8,354 nucleotides of DNA from Candidatus Brocadiaceae bacterium (GTDB lineage Bacteria; Planctomycetota; Brocadiia; SM23-32), in NCBI GenBank assembly GCA_003551785.1, contig PUNP01000202.1:1-8354 (forward strand), written 5' to 3'. A program made the translations under genes and the position numbers. A model generated the notes under the pieces. The model searched no databases and had not been told where the DNA came from. It saw nothing but the letters and a program-made list of their open reading frames with translations. This document shows positions 1 through 5,980 of this stretch, one piece after another (within the stretch, counting starts at the first letter, position 1; each line of letters starts with the position of its first letter).

Positions 1-115
1 ATGGATGCTTATAGACACTGGTGATATAGTCGTTCACGTATTTGAAAAATCGAGACGTGAACTCTATAACCTTGAAGTTTTGTGGGGCGATGCAGAGCAT
101 ATCAGCGCTCTGTAA
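1..115 (+). CDS. rsfS: Ribosome silencing factor RsfS, C-terminal end (partial)
   Basis: An open frame enters from the left edge (first complete codon at base 2) and stops at TAA 113-115, giving 37 residues. They begin WMLIDTGDIVVHVF and continue through RRELYNLEVLWGDAE. The pattern of a hydrophobic strand with D-x-GD-IVVH-F, then R-x-x-YxLE-LWGDA, is the conserved C-terminal signature of the RsfS/YbeB/Iojap family. RsfS binds ribosomal protein uL14 on the 50S subunit and blocks subunit joining when nutrients are scarce. The start and most of the domain lie outside the window. No clear Rho-independent terminator follows; a 5-bp inverted repeat around the stop codon has no U-tract. The family call is firm despite the short length because the end motif is very characteristic. 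Confidence 0.9.
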   Translation, partial: WMLIDTGDIVVHVFEKSRRELYNLEVLWGDAEHISAL

Positions 116-163
116 CGGGAACAGAAAGTGTTTTGTGTTGATCTGTTAAGGTCTGGCTTTTCA

Positions 164-192
164 TTGCACCTTGGAGTTTTTCATCGGATAAT
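164..192 (+). promoter_or_regulatory. Candidate sigma70-type promoter for the PfkB kinase gene
   Basis: A -35 box TTGCAC (164-169) and a -10 box GATAAT (187-192) are separated by exactly 17 bp. The -10 matches the TATAAT consensus at 5 of 6 positions and the -35 at its TTG. Transcription would start near 199, giving a leader of about 50 nt before the ATG at 252. It lies in the 136-bp gap after rsfS, so the kinase can be transcribed on its own, although read-through from rsfS is not excluded. Confidence 0.45.
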
Positions 193-251
193 TGTTTTCT
201 TCTCAACCACGCCATTAGCACCTAATACTCGATAAAAATAGGAGCGAACAC

Positions 252-1154
252 ATGTCTTTAGTCGTCGTAGGTTCTACTGCATTGGACAGCTTAAAAACCC
301 CGCGAGGAAGTGTCGATTCAATACTCGGCGGTTCTTCGGTTTATTTTTCCTTAGCGTCTTCTTTCTTCACTCCCGTAAAATTAGTTAGTGTTGTCGGACG
401 GGATTTTCCCCTCACGTATAGGGACTTGCTCACGGATCGCGGGATTGATATTGCCGGATTGGTGGCTGAAGACGGCGATACTTTCCGGTGGAAAGGAGAA
501 TATAAAGGAGCGATGAATGAAGCCAAAACTCTGGATGTTCAATTGAATGTTTTTGCAGATTTCATGCCCGAGGTGCCGGACTCGTATAAAGACTCTTCAT
601 TTGTATTCCTTGCCAACTGTTCCCCACACACTCAAATCCACGTCAGAGACCAATTCGCCGATGATGCCTTTGTCATGGCGGATACGATGAATTTATGGAT
701 AGAGACTGAGAAGGAGGCATTGTTAGAGCTTTTCGGTAAGGTCGACGGTATCATTTTGAACGATGATGAAGCGCGGCAGGTCAGCGGCGAACAGAACTTA
801 ATCCGTGCCGGTAAGTGGATTTGCGAACATGGTCCCCAATACTGCATCATTAAAAAGGCCGAGCATGGAGCAATGATGCTCAGCAGTGATACGCTGTTTG
901 CGCTGCCGGGGTTCCCTACGGAAATAGTTTTCGACCCAACGGGGGCCGGCGACAGCTTTGCGGGCGGCCTGATGGGGAAACTTGCCGAAGACGGATCGGT
1001 TGATAATAAATCTTTATGCCGCGCTCTGGCGTATGGAACGGTTACTGCTTCTTTTACTATTGAGTCTTTTGGTACCGACCGACTTTGCGAAATTGACCGG
1101 GAAGAGCTGGAAGAACGTCTTGAAAAGTATAAAGAATATACTCAAATCCCCTGA
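252..1154 (+). CDS. PfkB-family carbohydrate kinase (ribokinase-like)
   Basis: This 300-residue protein has the usual length of a PfkB/ribokinase-family sugar or nucleoside kinase, which phosphorylates a hydroxyl of its substrate with ATP in the cytoplasm. The N-terminal strand VVVGSTALD is followed by a GGSSVYFS segment (residues 27-34), equivalent to the first PfkB signature that contacts the sugar. The NDDEA stretch (170-174) fits the N-x-x-E metal/phosphate motif. The second signature DPTGAGDSFAGG (228-239) supplies the anion hole and the catalytic base Asp234. AGGAG at 240-244, seven bases before the ATG, supports the start. The family covers fructose, ribose, adenosine and other substrates, and nothing here decides which. 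The gene is convergent with the amidohydrolase, with 58 bp between stops. rsfS upstream is more likely a chromosomal neighbour than a pathway partner. Confidence 0.92.
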   Translation: MSLVVVGSTALDSLKTPRGSVDSILGGSSVYFSLASSFFTPVKLVSVVGRDFPLTYRDLLTDRGIDIAGLVAEDGDTFRWKGEYKGAMNEAKTLDVQLNVFADFMPEVPDSYKDSSFVFLANCSPHTQIHVRDQFADDAFVMADTMNLWIETEKEALLELFGKVDGIILNDDEARQVSGEQNLIRAGKWICEHGPQYCIIKKAEHGAMMLSSDTLFALPGFPTEIVFDPTGAGDSFAGGLMGKLAEDGSVDNKSLCRALAYGTVTASFTIESFGTDRLCEIDREELEERLEKYKEYTQIP

Positions 1155-1212
1155 GTCCCAATCCTTTTTTGGGTTCACGTCTCCATTAATTTTGCCCGGT
1201 TTCAACGCAATA

Positions 1213-2376
1213 TCATTCATTAAAAAATTTTTCAATGGCCGAAACAAAAATTTTTACGCCGTTGAACAGTGCGCTCTCATCTATGTCGAACAGAGGGGTA
1301 TGCCCTTCCTTATTTTCCCCCGCCGGTTGGTTGGACGTGCCGAGTTTGAATATTGCTGAAGGCCTTTCTATAGAATAATAAGCAAAATCTTCGGCTCCCA
1401 TACCCGGTTGGATTGTCTTGAGCCGGTTGGGTTGAAGTACTTCAGCAGCGGCCTCCCTGAGCAATTTAGTGGCTTCAGGGGTGTTTACACAAGGCGGACA
1501 TCCGTCGGTATATTGATAGTCTACGCGATCAAGGTCATAGGCGGTTTTGATGGAATCAGCGAATCCAGCAAGTCTTTTTTTAATTGTCTTTCTTACATTT
1601 TCGTTGAATGAGCGGACAGTTCCCTCTAAAAGAACCTTTTCAGGGAGTATATTTGCCGCACTGCCGCCTTGTATTACCCCTATTGAGACAACGCCCGAGT
1701 CAATGGGGTCGATATTTCGCGACATGATAGTTTGAATCTGCGTGGCAAAAAAACAGGCCGCTAAAATTGTGTCATTAGTTTTATGTGGCCGGGCAGCATG
1801 GGCACCTTTATCAATGAAAACCGCCCGAAACCTGTCTGAAGATGCATGGCTTACGCTATCAAAAAAACCCGCCTCACCTGTTTCCATCTCGTTGGAAACG
1901 TGACAGCCGAGCACACAATCGACGTGCGGTTCTTCGAGAATTCCTTCTTTGATGATGGCCTTTGCACCGCGCACACCCTCTTCCGCAGGCTGGAATATGA
2001 ATTTAACGTTTCCGTTGATCCGTTCAACTAAATCGTTGTCGATAATATATCTGGCCACTCCTAATAGTATTGCTGTATGAGCGTCATGCCCGCAGGCATG
2101 CATCATTCCGTCGATACGGGATTTATACTCGACATCATTTTTCTCCTGAATCGGCAGCGCGTCGATGTCGGCGCGCAGACCGAGTGTCGGCCCATCATTC
2201 CCCCCTTTTAATATTCCTGCAACCCCGGTACCGGCATAACCTGTTTTGACCTCAAGCCCCAACTCTCTCAAAATGTCAGCAATTTTAGCCGCCGTTTGCA
2301 CTTCGTTAAAAGCTATTTCGGGGTGTTTATGAAACTCGCGTCTTAACCCTATTACCCATTCTTCCAAATATTTCAT
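1213..2376 (-). CDS. M20-family metallo-amidohydrolase (IAA-amino acid/hippurate hydrolase-like)
   Basis: The 387-residue protein matches the length of M20D peptidase-family amidohydrolases, which cleave N-acyl amino acids (acetyl, benzoyl or indole-acetyl conjugates) to the free amino acid and acid. The metal-site residues are all visible: Cys95 and His97 in MHACGHDAH, catalytic Glu132 and ligand Glu133 in QPAEEG, His159 in LGCHV, and His359 in GHTP. LGLRADIDALPI (65-76) is the typical strand before the metal site. The lid (dimerisation) domain begins near residue 180 and carries GAHAARPH (191-198), and GMGAEDFAYY (325-334) is the late family signature. No signal peptide is seen, so it should be cytoplasmic. 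On its strand AGGAGCG precedes the ATG at normal spacing, nearly the same Shine-Dalgarno as the kinase gene. The natural substrate cannot be read from sequence; N-acetyl-diaminopimelate or N-acetylcysteine deacetylase are alternatives within the family. Confidence 0.93.
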   Translation of the reverse strand: MKYLEEWVIGLRREFHKHPEIAFNEVQTAAKIADILRELGLEVKTGYAGTGVAGILKGGNDGPTLGLRADIDALPIQEKNDVEYKSRIDGMMHACGHDAHTAILLGVARYIIDNDLVERINGNVKFIFQPAEEGVRGAKAIIKEGILEEPHVDCVLGCHVSNEMETGEAGFFDSVSHASSDRFRAVFIDKGAHAARPHKTNDTILAACFFATQIQTIMSRNIDPIDSGVVSIGVIQGGSAANILPEKVLLEGTVRSFNENVRKTIKKRLAGFADSIKTAYDLDRVDYQYTDGCPPCVNTPEATKLLREAAAEVLQPNRLKTIQPGMGAEDFAYYSIERPSAIFKLGTSNQPAGENKEGHTPLFDIDESALFNGVKIFVSAIEKFFNE

Positions 2377-2413
2377 ATCTCGCTCCTGTATAAAATTTTT
2401 TTTAGTTCCTCAT

Positions 2414-2442
2414 ATTATAGAGAACGAGTGAGTGGAGAGCAA
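2414..2442 (-). promoter_or_regulatory. Sigma70-type promoter of the amidohydrolase gene
   Basis: Read on the minus strand, TTGCTC (2442-2437) is followed after 17 bp by a perfect TATAAT (2419-2414). Transcription would begin near 2407, giving a leader of about 30 nt that carries the AGGAGCG ribosome binding site. Box quality, spacing and distance to the ATG at 2376 all agree. Confidence 0.65.
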
Positions 2443-2525
2443 GCAACCTCAACTGAACTTTTATGGGAAAATTGTTTTGCATGCTTTTAAAGCTTTTACT
2501 CTCGTGTGTACAAGGTCAGATTGTA

Positions 2526-2549
2526 ACCATTAACATTTGTCGTAATGGT
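2526..2549. repeat. Inverted repeat ACCATTA/TAATGGT
   Basis: Perfect 7-bp arms (2526-2532 and 2543-2549) enclose a 10-nt loop. It lies directly before the first CTTGT hairpin and has no U-tract. It could be part of the same repeat unit or an operator; the second hairpin copy has no matching inverted repeat in front of it, which argues against the former. Confidence 0.4.
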
Positions 2550-2556
2550 CGTTTCC

Positions 2557-2577
2557 CCACGGGCCTTGTGCCCGTGG
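2557..2577. repeat. CTTGT-loop palindromic repeat, copy 1
   Basis: Arms CCACGGGC (2557-2564) and GCCCGTGG (2570-2577) pair perfectly over 8 bp around the loop CTTGT. Just downstream comes CTTACATGACT, which closely matches the bases after copy 2. There is no U-tract, so this is not a standard terminator. Two related copies 67 bp apart suggest a dispersed REP-like family. Confidence 0.65.
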
Positions 2578-2623
2578 CTTACATGACTGACTACCAGAAA
2601 AGCAAACACCAAAAAAGAAGACT

Positions 2624-2644
2624 CCATGGGGCTTGTCCCCGTGG
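2624..2644. repeat. CTTGT-loop palindromic repeat, copy 2
   Basis: Arms CCATGGGG (2624-2631) and CCCCGTGG (2637-2644) enclose the same loop CTTGT, forming 8 pairs with one T-G wobble. Compared with copy 1, the loop-closing pair is G-C in place of C-G, a change on both sides that keeps the stem. It is followed by TTATCATGACT, as copy 1 is followed by CTTACATGACT. Confidence 0.65.
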
Positions 2645-2780
2645 TTATCATGACTTGTTCGGAATCAAAAGAAAAAGAACAACTTTTGGGACGGAGTTCG
2701 GCGTTCCCAAGAATTTTCAAGCTTAATGGGTACGTCAGATTTATCCACTTTAGTGATGAGTGACCTAAAAATATATTTAC

Positions 2781-2809
2781 TTGCATAATGGGAGATTAAT
2801 GTTTATACT
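2781..2809 (+). promoter_or_regulatory. Sigma70-type promoter of the hexosaminidase gene
   Basis: TTGCAT (2781-2786) and TATACT (2804-2809) are separated by exactly 17 bp. The -10 differs from consensus at one base, and an A/T-rich segment lies immediately upstream of the -35. Transcription would begin near 2816, which leaves a long leader before the gene. Confidence 0.65.
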
Positions 2810-2815
2810 AACCGC

Positions 2816-2971
2816 CGTAGCAAGTTCTCGGTGAAGACAGTTGTAGTGAACTGATGGGGTCTACGGTGTTGTATCCCAGTGAACCCGCAACATCACCACC
2901 TGCACAGGGCAGGGTGGTGATTACGTATACGTTGTTCAATGAATATTTATGCCTGCGAGCATCTAAAATAT
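2816..2971 (+). promoter_or_regulatory. Long structured 5' leader, candidate regulatory RNA
   Basis: From the predicted transcription start to the Shine-Dalgarno there are about 155 nt rich in inverted repeats. Stem A pairs 2813-2820 with 2861-2868 (CGCCGTAG/CTACGGTG, one G-T wobble; its first bases lie at or just before the estimated start). Inside it AGTTC (2823-2827) pairs with GAACT (2848-2852). Stem B pairs GGTGTTG (2865-2871) with CAACATC (2888-2894). Stem C pairs ATCACCACC-TGC (2892-2903) with GCA-GGTGGTGAT (2909-2921) around loop ACAGG with one bulged G. Stem B shares bases with both A and C, so they cannot all form together. GTTGTA followed by AGTGAAC occurs twice (2840-2851 and 2868-2884). 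I recognise no known riboswitch class; it does not show the glmS ribozyme core. Structured leader is seen in the sequence, regulation is inferred. Confidence 0.45.
2923..2932. repeat. Perfect 10-bp palindrome ACGTATACGT
   Basis: A self-complementary decamer lies two bases after stem C of the leader and 40 bp before the Shine-Dalgarno. It could be an operator half for a dimeric regulator or simply chance; no second copy is seen in the window. Confidence 0.35.
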
Positions 2972-2977
2972 AGGAGG
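2972..2977 (+). promoter_or_regulatory. Strong Shine-Dalgarno AGGAGG that decides the hexosaminidase start
   Basis: AGGAGG is followed after 9 bases by an in-frame TTG at 2987. The upstream in-frame ATG at 2939 has no ribosome binding site before it, and the 16 residues it would add resemble neither a signal peptide nor the family. The next possible reading is therefore initiation at TTG 2987. Confidence 0.6.
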
Positions 2978-2986
2978 TTTTTGATT

Positions 2987-4591
2987 TTGGGAAATATAAA
3001 TGGGAAAGCGAATGGAGTAAGTTTAGGGATAATTCCAGAACCAAGGCAAGTGATACAGGGGGAAGGGAAGTACCAATTTAGTGAATGTTCGACAATAGGC
3101 TGCATAGGGGGAATTGATGCCGAAAGTGCGGCGGAAATGGCAGCACGGTATTTGCGACCGGCAACCGGATACGGCTTTAAAGTCGAAAAAGGTAAAGAAG
3201 ATGCCGACATTGTTTTAATCAGCCTTAATGATGCTAAAACCGACAGAAACGGCTTTGTAGATGAGTCTTACAGCATGGCAATCAATACTAATGGTGTGCG
3301 TTTAACCGCTGCATGTCGTGCGGGCCTCCTGCATGGTATTCAGACTCTGAGGCAGTGCTTGCCGCCGGCTAATTATAGCACAAATCTCGTGAAGGGTGTT
3401 GACTGGTCGGTTCCCTGTGTTCAGATAGAGGATAAACCGGATATGAGATGGCGGGGGCTTCATCTTGATGTATCAAGGCATTTCTTTAGCGTTGAAGAGG
3501 TTTGCCGTTTTATAGAACTTCTGGCTATGCACCGGTTCAACAGACTTCACTGGCACCTGACCGATGACCAGGGGTGGCGTGTGGAAGTTGAACAATATCC
3601 GCGTCTGACCGAAGTCGGCTCACAGCGCCCTTATACTCTTATCGGTCATGAGAGCGAGCGTCCGAGGCGTTATGACGACGTGCTTTATGGTGGGTTTTAC
3701 ACGAAAAAAGAGCTTAAAGAGATCGTAGAATTCGCTGATGAGCGGGGCATCTCCATTATGCCGGAGATCGATATGCCCGGGCATATGCAGGCTGCTATAG
3801 CGGCTTACCCCGGACTGGGCAACACGGATATGTCGCTTAAACCGCGCTGTCATTGGGGTATCAGTCACCATATTCTCAACCCGAAAGCTGAAACGGTGCA
3901 GTTCATAAAAAATGTTCTCTCTGAAGTGCTTGAACTTTTCCCGAACTATTACATTCATATCGGCGGTGACGAGGCAGTTAAAACAGAATGGTCCGAAAGC
4001 CGCATGGCCCAGGAAAGGATGCGAGAGCTCGGTCTTAATAATGAAGAAGAACTGCAAAGCTGGTTCATCGCTGAAATGGGTGCATATCTGGCGGATAATA
4101 ACAGAAAGCTCATCGGCTGGGATGAAATAATGCAGGGCGGTTTACCAGAAGGATCAGCCGTCATGAGCTGGCGGAATATGGAGCATGGTGTGGAGGCCGC
4201 TAAGATGGGCCACGATATAGTGATGGCTCCCAAACAATGCACCTATTTCGATTATTACCAGTTTTCGTCAACTGAACGAGAACCGTTAGCAATAGGCGGG
4301 TTGACCACTCTGGAAGATGTGTACGGCTTCAATCCGATAACGGAGGAATTACCGGATGATAATCGGAACAATATACTCGGTGGCCAAGGGCAGCTATGGA
4401 CCGAATATATACCGGATATGGAATGTCTCGAATACAGAGCTTATCCCCGCGCTTGCGCTCTGTCAGAAGTGCTGTGGAAAGAAGACAGGGGGAGTTTTGA
4501 TCATTTTAAAAAGCGGCTTCAACTGCACCGCAGGCGGATGAAAGAATTGAACTGTAATTTATTTGGATTCGATATTAACCAGGCGCTTTAA
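2987..4591 (+). CDS. Beta-N-acetylhexosaminidase, glycoside hydrolase family 20
   Basis: The protein has 534 residues from TTG 2987 (550 if ATG 2939 is used). GH20 enzymes release terminal GlcNAc or GalNAc from chito-oligosaccharides and glycans by substrate-assisted catalysis. Using TTG numbering, IIPEPRQV near residue 15 opens the GH20b alpha/beta domain. The TIM barrel begins at RWRGLHLDVSRHF (154-166), whose Arg156 binds the substrate. HWHLTDDQGWR (188-198) and MPEIDMPGH (258-266) follow. HIGGDEA (324-330) contains the catalytic pair Asp328 (orients the acetamido group) and Glu329 (acid/base). GWDE (377-380), SWR (394-396) and LWTE (470-473) supply the aromatic pocket and its partner Glu473. 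All key residues are present, so it should be active. No signal peptide is seen from either start, suggesting a cytoplasmic enzyme acting on imported oligosaccharides. It appears to be a single-gene unit under the promoter at 2781-2809. Confidence 0.95.
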   Translation: MGNINGKANGVSLGIIPEPRQVIQGEGKYQFSECSTIGCIGGIDAESAAEMAARYLRPATGYGFKVEKGKEDADIVLISLNDAKTDRNGFVDESYSMAINTNGVRLTAACRAGLLHGIQTLRQCLPPANYSTNLVKGVDWSVPCVQIEDKPDMRWRGLHLDVSRHFFSVEEVCRFIELLAMHRFNRLHWHLTDDQGWRVEVEQYPRLTEVGSQRPYTLIGHESERPRRYDDVLYGGFYTKKELKEIVEFADERGISIMPEIDMPGHMQAAIAAYPGLGNTDMSLKPRCHWGISHHILNPKAETVQFIKNVLSEVLELFPNYYIHIGGDEAVKTEWSESRMAQERMRELGLNNEEELQSWFIAEMGAYLADNNRKLIGWDEIMQGGLPEGSAVMSWRNMEHGVEAAKMGHDIVMAPKQCTYFDYYQFSSTEREPLAIGGLTTLEDVYGFNPITEELPDDNRNNILGGQGQLWTEYIPDMECLEYRAYPRACALSEVLWKEDRGSFDHFKKRLQLHRRRMKELNCNLFGFDINQAL

Positions 4592-4909
4592 CCCCGTAAC
4601 ATTGCTATCAAAATTCGATGATGAGCAAAACAGATATTCTGCTCTGTGGCGTTTACATTTCTGTGATCAAAGGACCAGTGACAAGCGACTTACGACTGAC
4701 TTCTCAATAATCTTGGCGTTTCGGTGCCGCGCTGAAAGTTGCAATAATTACAGAGTGCCGTTTCTGGAAACGTGTAGGGTAATTAAAATAAGCACATCGA
4801 TATTTTCTGACGATATGCAGAAAAAAATATATACCCAATGTTCAAGTAACGGAAATTCTGATTTTTTAATTTCGTATTCCCAATTATGTTTTCATTTTTG
4901 AGTGATTTT
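4592..4909. other. Intergenic region upstream of the SWIM/SNF2 operon
   Basis: This 318-bp gap holds no credible gene: an open frame running through it overlaps the end of the hexosaminidase gene and has no ribosome binding site or recognisable product. No convincing terminator follows the hexosaminidase; GAGCA/TGCTC arms near 4623-4644 have a long loop and no U-tract. A perfect inverted repeat lies at 4759-4772. The best promoter-like pair is TTCTGA (4805-4810), 17 bp, TATATA (4828-4833), with a poor -35 box. CGATAT occurs twice 15 bp apart around 4800-4817. Confidence 0.5.
4759..4772. repeat. Perfect inverted repeat CGTTTC-TG-GAAACG, operator-like
   Basis: Six-base arms separated by two bases form a 14-bp dyad about 140 bp before the SWIM gene and just upstream of the best promoter-like boxes. 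The size and symmetry suit a dimeric repressor site, but only one copy is present, so this is a candidate only. Confidence 0.35.
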
Positions 4910-5980
4910 ATGGCAAGATATAACTCATTTTATCCAACGTATGTGCCTGTTAGTGTACGCAAAGGACGTAACCGAAAAGCGCTGGATAAACTAAAGAAAA
5001 ATTCGGACATCCAACCCGTGCATGTGAGCGGACGCAAGATAGCTAAAACATGGTGGGGGGAGCATTGGTGTGACAACCTGGAGAGATATGCGGATTACAG
5101 CAATCGCATCGGACGCGGGCGCAGCTACGTGCGCCATGGCGCGGTGCTGGATTTGCGAATCTCCGAGGGGGAAATTAAGGCGGTAGTCAAAGGAAGCAGG
5201 GCGGCCCCTTACAACGTCTCTGTATCGGTAGAGAAACTCTCAGAGGAGAAAAGTGATAAATTATGTAAAGCATCCGCCCGGGCCGTGGATTCGCTAGCTG
5301 ATCTCTTAGGCGGGAAGTTCCCACAAGAATTGAAATCACTGTTTTTTGATAGAAAAGACGGGATATACCCCGCCCCCGCTGAAATATCTTTCAACTGCTC
5401 ATGCCCCGATTGGGCCTCTATGTGTAAACATGTAGCTGCCGCTCTGTACGGTGTCGGGCGAAGGCTTGATGACAGCCCGGGTATGCTGTTTCAACTGCGC
5501 AGTGTCTCGGTTGAAGACCTGGTCGAGAAGACACTCGATGACAGCACCGATGAACTGATGAAAAAGGCGGATTCCGCCTCCGGTGATGATGTTATGAAAG
5601 ATGCCGATATCGAGTCCGTTTTCGGTATAGAAATGGAACAGTCAACGGGAGAAGATGTCGAATTGCCTTCCGTTGCAGATTTTAGCGGAGCGGATTCCAG
5701 TGATGAGTTCGTCAAAGAAGATACTGCAAAAGATCAGTTTGCTGCTGAGCCTGCTAAGCGCACTTCGAAAACTCAAGGAAAATTATTGCATTCAGCGCCG
5801 GTTTTAGCGCATTTTATGGAGACCGTAAGTTCAATAGACGGCACTTTTCGCAAGCCCGAGCTGCGGCCGCTCCTGCCCGATTGGCCCCGTTCCAGGATTG
5901 CAAATACTTTATACCGTGCTCATCGTGAGGGTTATCTTGAGCGTGTATCCACCGGAGTCTATAAAGTCAGTGAAAAATGA
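4910..5980 (+). CDS. SWIM zinc-finger protein, partner of the downstream SNF2 helicase
   Basis: The 356-residue protein starts at MARYNSFYPTYVPV, which fits the family N-terminus better than the ATG at 4886, eight codons upstream. The conserved opening includes ARYNSFYPTYVPV (2-14), KTWWGEHWCDNLERYADYSNR (46-66) and GRGRSYVRHGAVLDL (68-82). The SWIM domain follows at about 160-180 as CxCPDWASMCKH, with zinc ligands Cys163, Cys165, Cys172 and His174. SWIM domains chelate zinc and are thought to bind DNA or proteins; in bacteria they often accompany SNF2 ATPases, as in B. subtilis ywqB-ywqA. Residues 199-282 are an acidic, low-complexity linker. Residues 290-353 look like a winged helix (RKPELRPLLPDWPRSRIANT followed by GYLERVSTGVYKV), which I infer only from pattern. 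Its TGA overlaps the next gene's ATG (ATGA), indicating translational coupling. The function of such pairs is not well established. Confidence 0.88.
   Translation: MARYNSFYPTYVPVSVRKGRNRKALDKLKKNSDIQPVHVSGRKIAKTWWGEHWCDNLERYADYSNRIGRGRSYVRHGAVLDLRISEGEIKAVVKGSRAAPYNVSVSVEKLSEEKSDKLCKASARAVDSLADLLGGKFPQELKSLFFDRKDGIYPAPAEISFNCSCPDWASMCKHVAAALYGVGRRLDDSPGMLFQLRSVSVEDLVEKTLDDSTDELMKKADSASGDDVMKDADIESVFGIEMEQSTGEDVELPSVADFSGADSSDEFVKEDTAKDQFAAEPAKRTSKTQGKLLHSAPVLAHFMETVSSIDGTFRKPELRPLLPDWPRSRIANTLYRAHREGYLERVSTGVYKVSEK

Larger units (their letters stand above)
2443..2780. other. Intergenic region between two divergent promoters, no credible gene
   Basis: This 338-bp stretch separates the outward-facing promoters of the amidohydrolase and hexosaminidase genes. 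Short open frames exist on both strands but they cross the hairpin repeats, lack ribosome binding sites and resemble no family I know. What it holds is a 7-bp inverted repeat (2526-2549), two copies of a CTTGT-loop hairpin repeat (2557-2577 and 2624-2644), a weaker imperfect inverted repeat with TTGGGA/TCCCAA arms around 2684-2715, and an A/T-rich run just before 2781 that could serve as an UP element. Such a mix is typical of a site where small dispersed repeats have accumulated. Confidence 0.6.

Noticed and set aside
1155..1212. Possible bidirectional terminator between the convergent kinase and amidohydrolase genes (CCCAA/TTGGG).
   Set aside because: The stem is only 5 bp and the T-run falls in the loop, not after the stem, on either strand.
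982..1359. Plus-strand 125-codon open frame across the kinase end and the amidohydrolase 3' end.
   Set aside because: Out of frame with the well-supported kinase and antisense to the amidohydrolase; leucine-rich run is a frame artefact.
2463..2786. Short open frames on both strands (87 and 96 codons) in the repeat-bearing intergenic region.
   Set aside because: They run through the hairpin repeats, lack ribosome binding sites and resemble no protein family; the minus-strand one would also be read away from any promoter seen.
2816..2986. A glmS ribozyme or other known amino-sugar riboswitch in the hexosaminidase leader.
   Set aside because: I could not find the conserved core of glmS or of other classes I know; only generic stems are visible.
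2808..3044. Minus-strand open frame of 78 codons opposite the leader and the start of the hexosaminidase.
   Set aside because: It overlaps a firm gene on the other strand and its composition is explained by the inverted repeats; no ribosome binding site.
4563..4901. Open frame of 112 codons between the hexosaminidase and the SWIM gene.
   Set aside because: Starts inside the hexosaminidase end in another frame, has no ribosome binding site and no recognisable domain.
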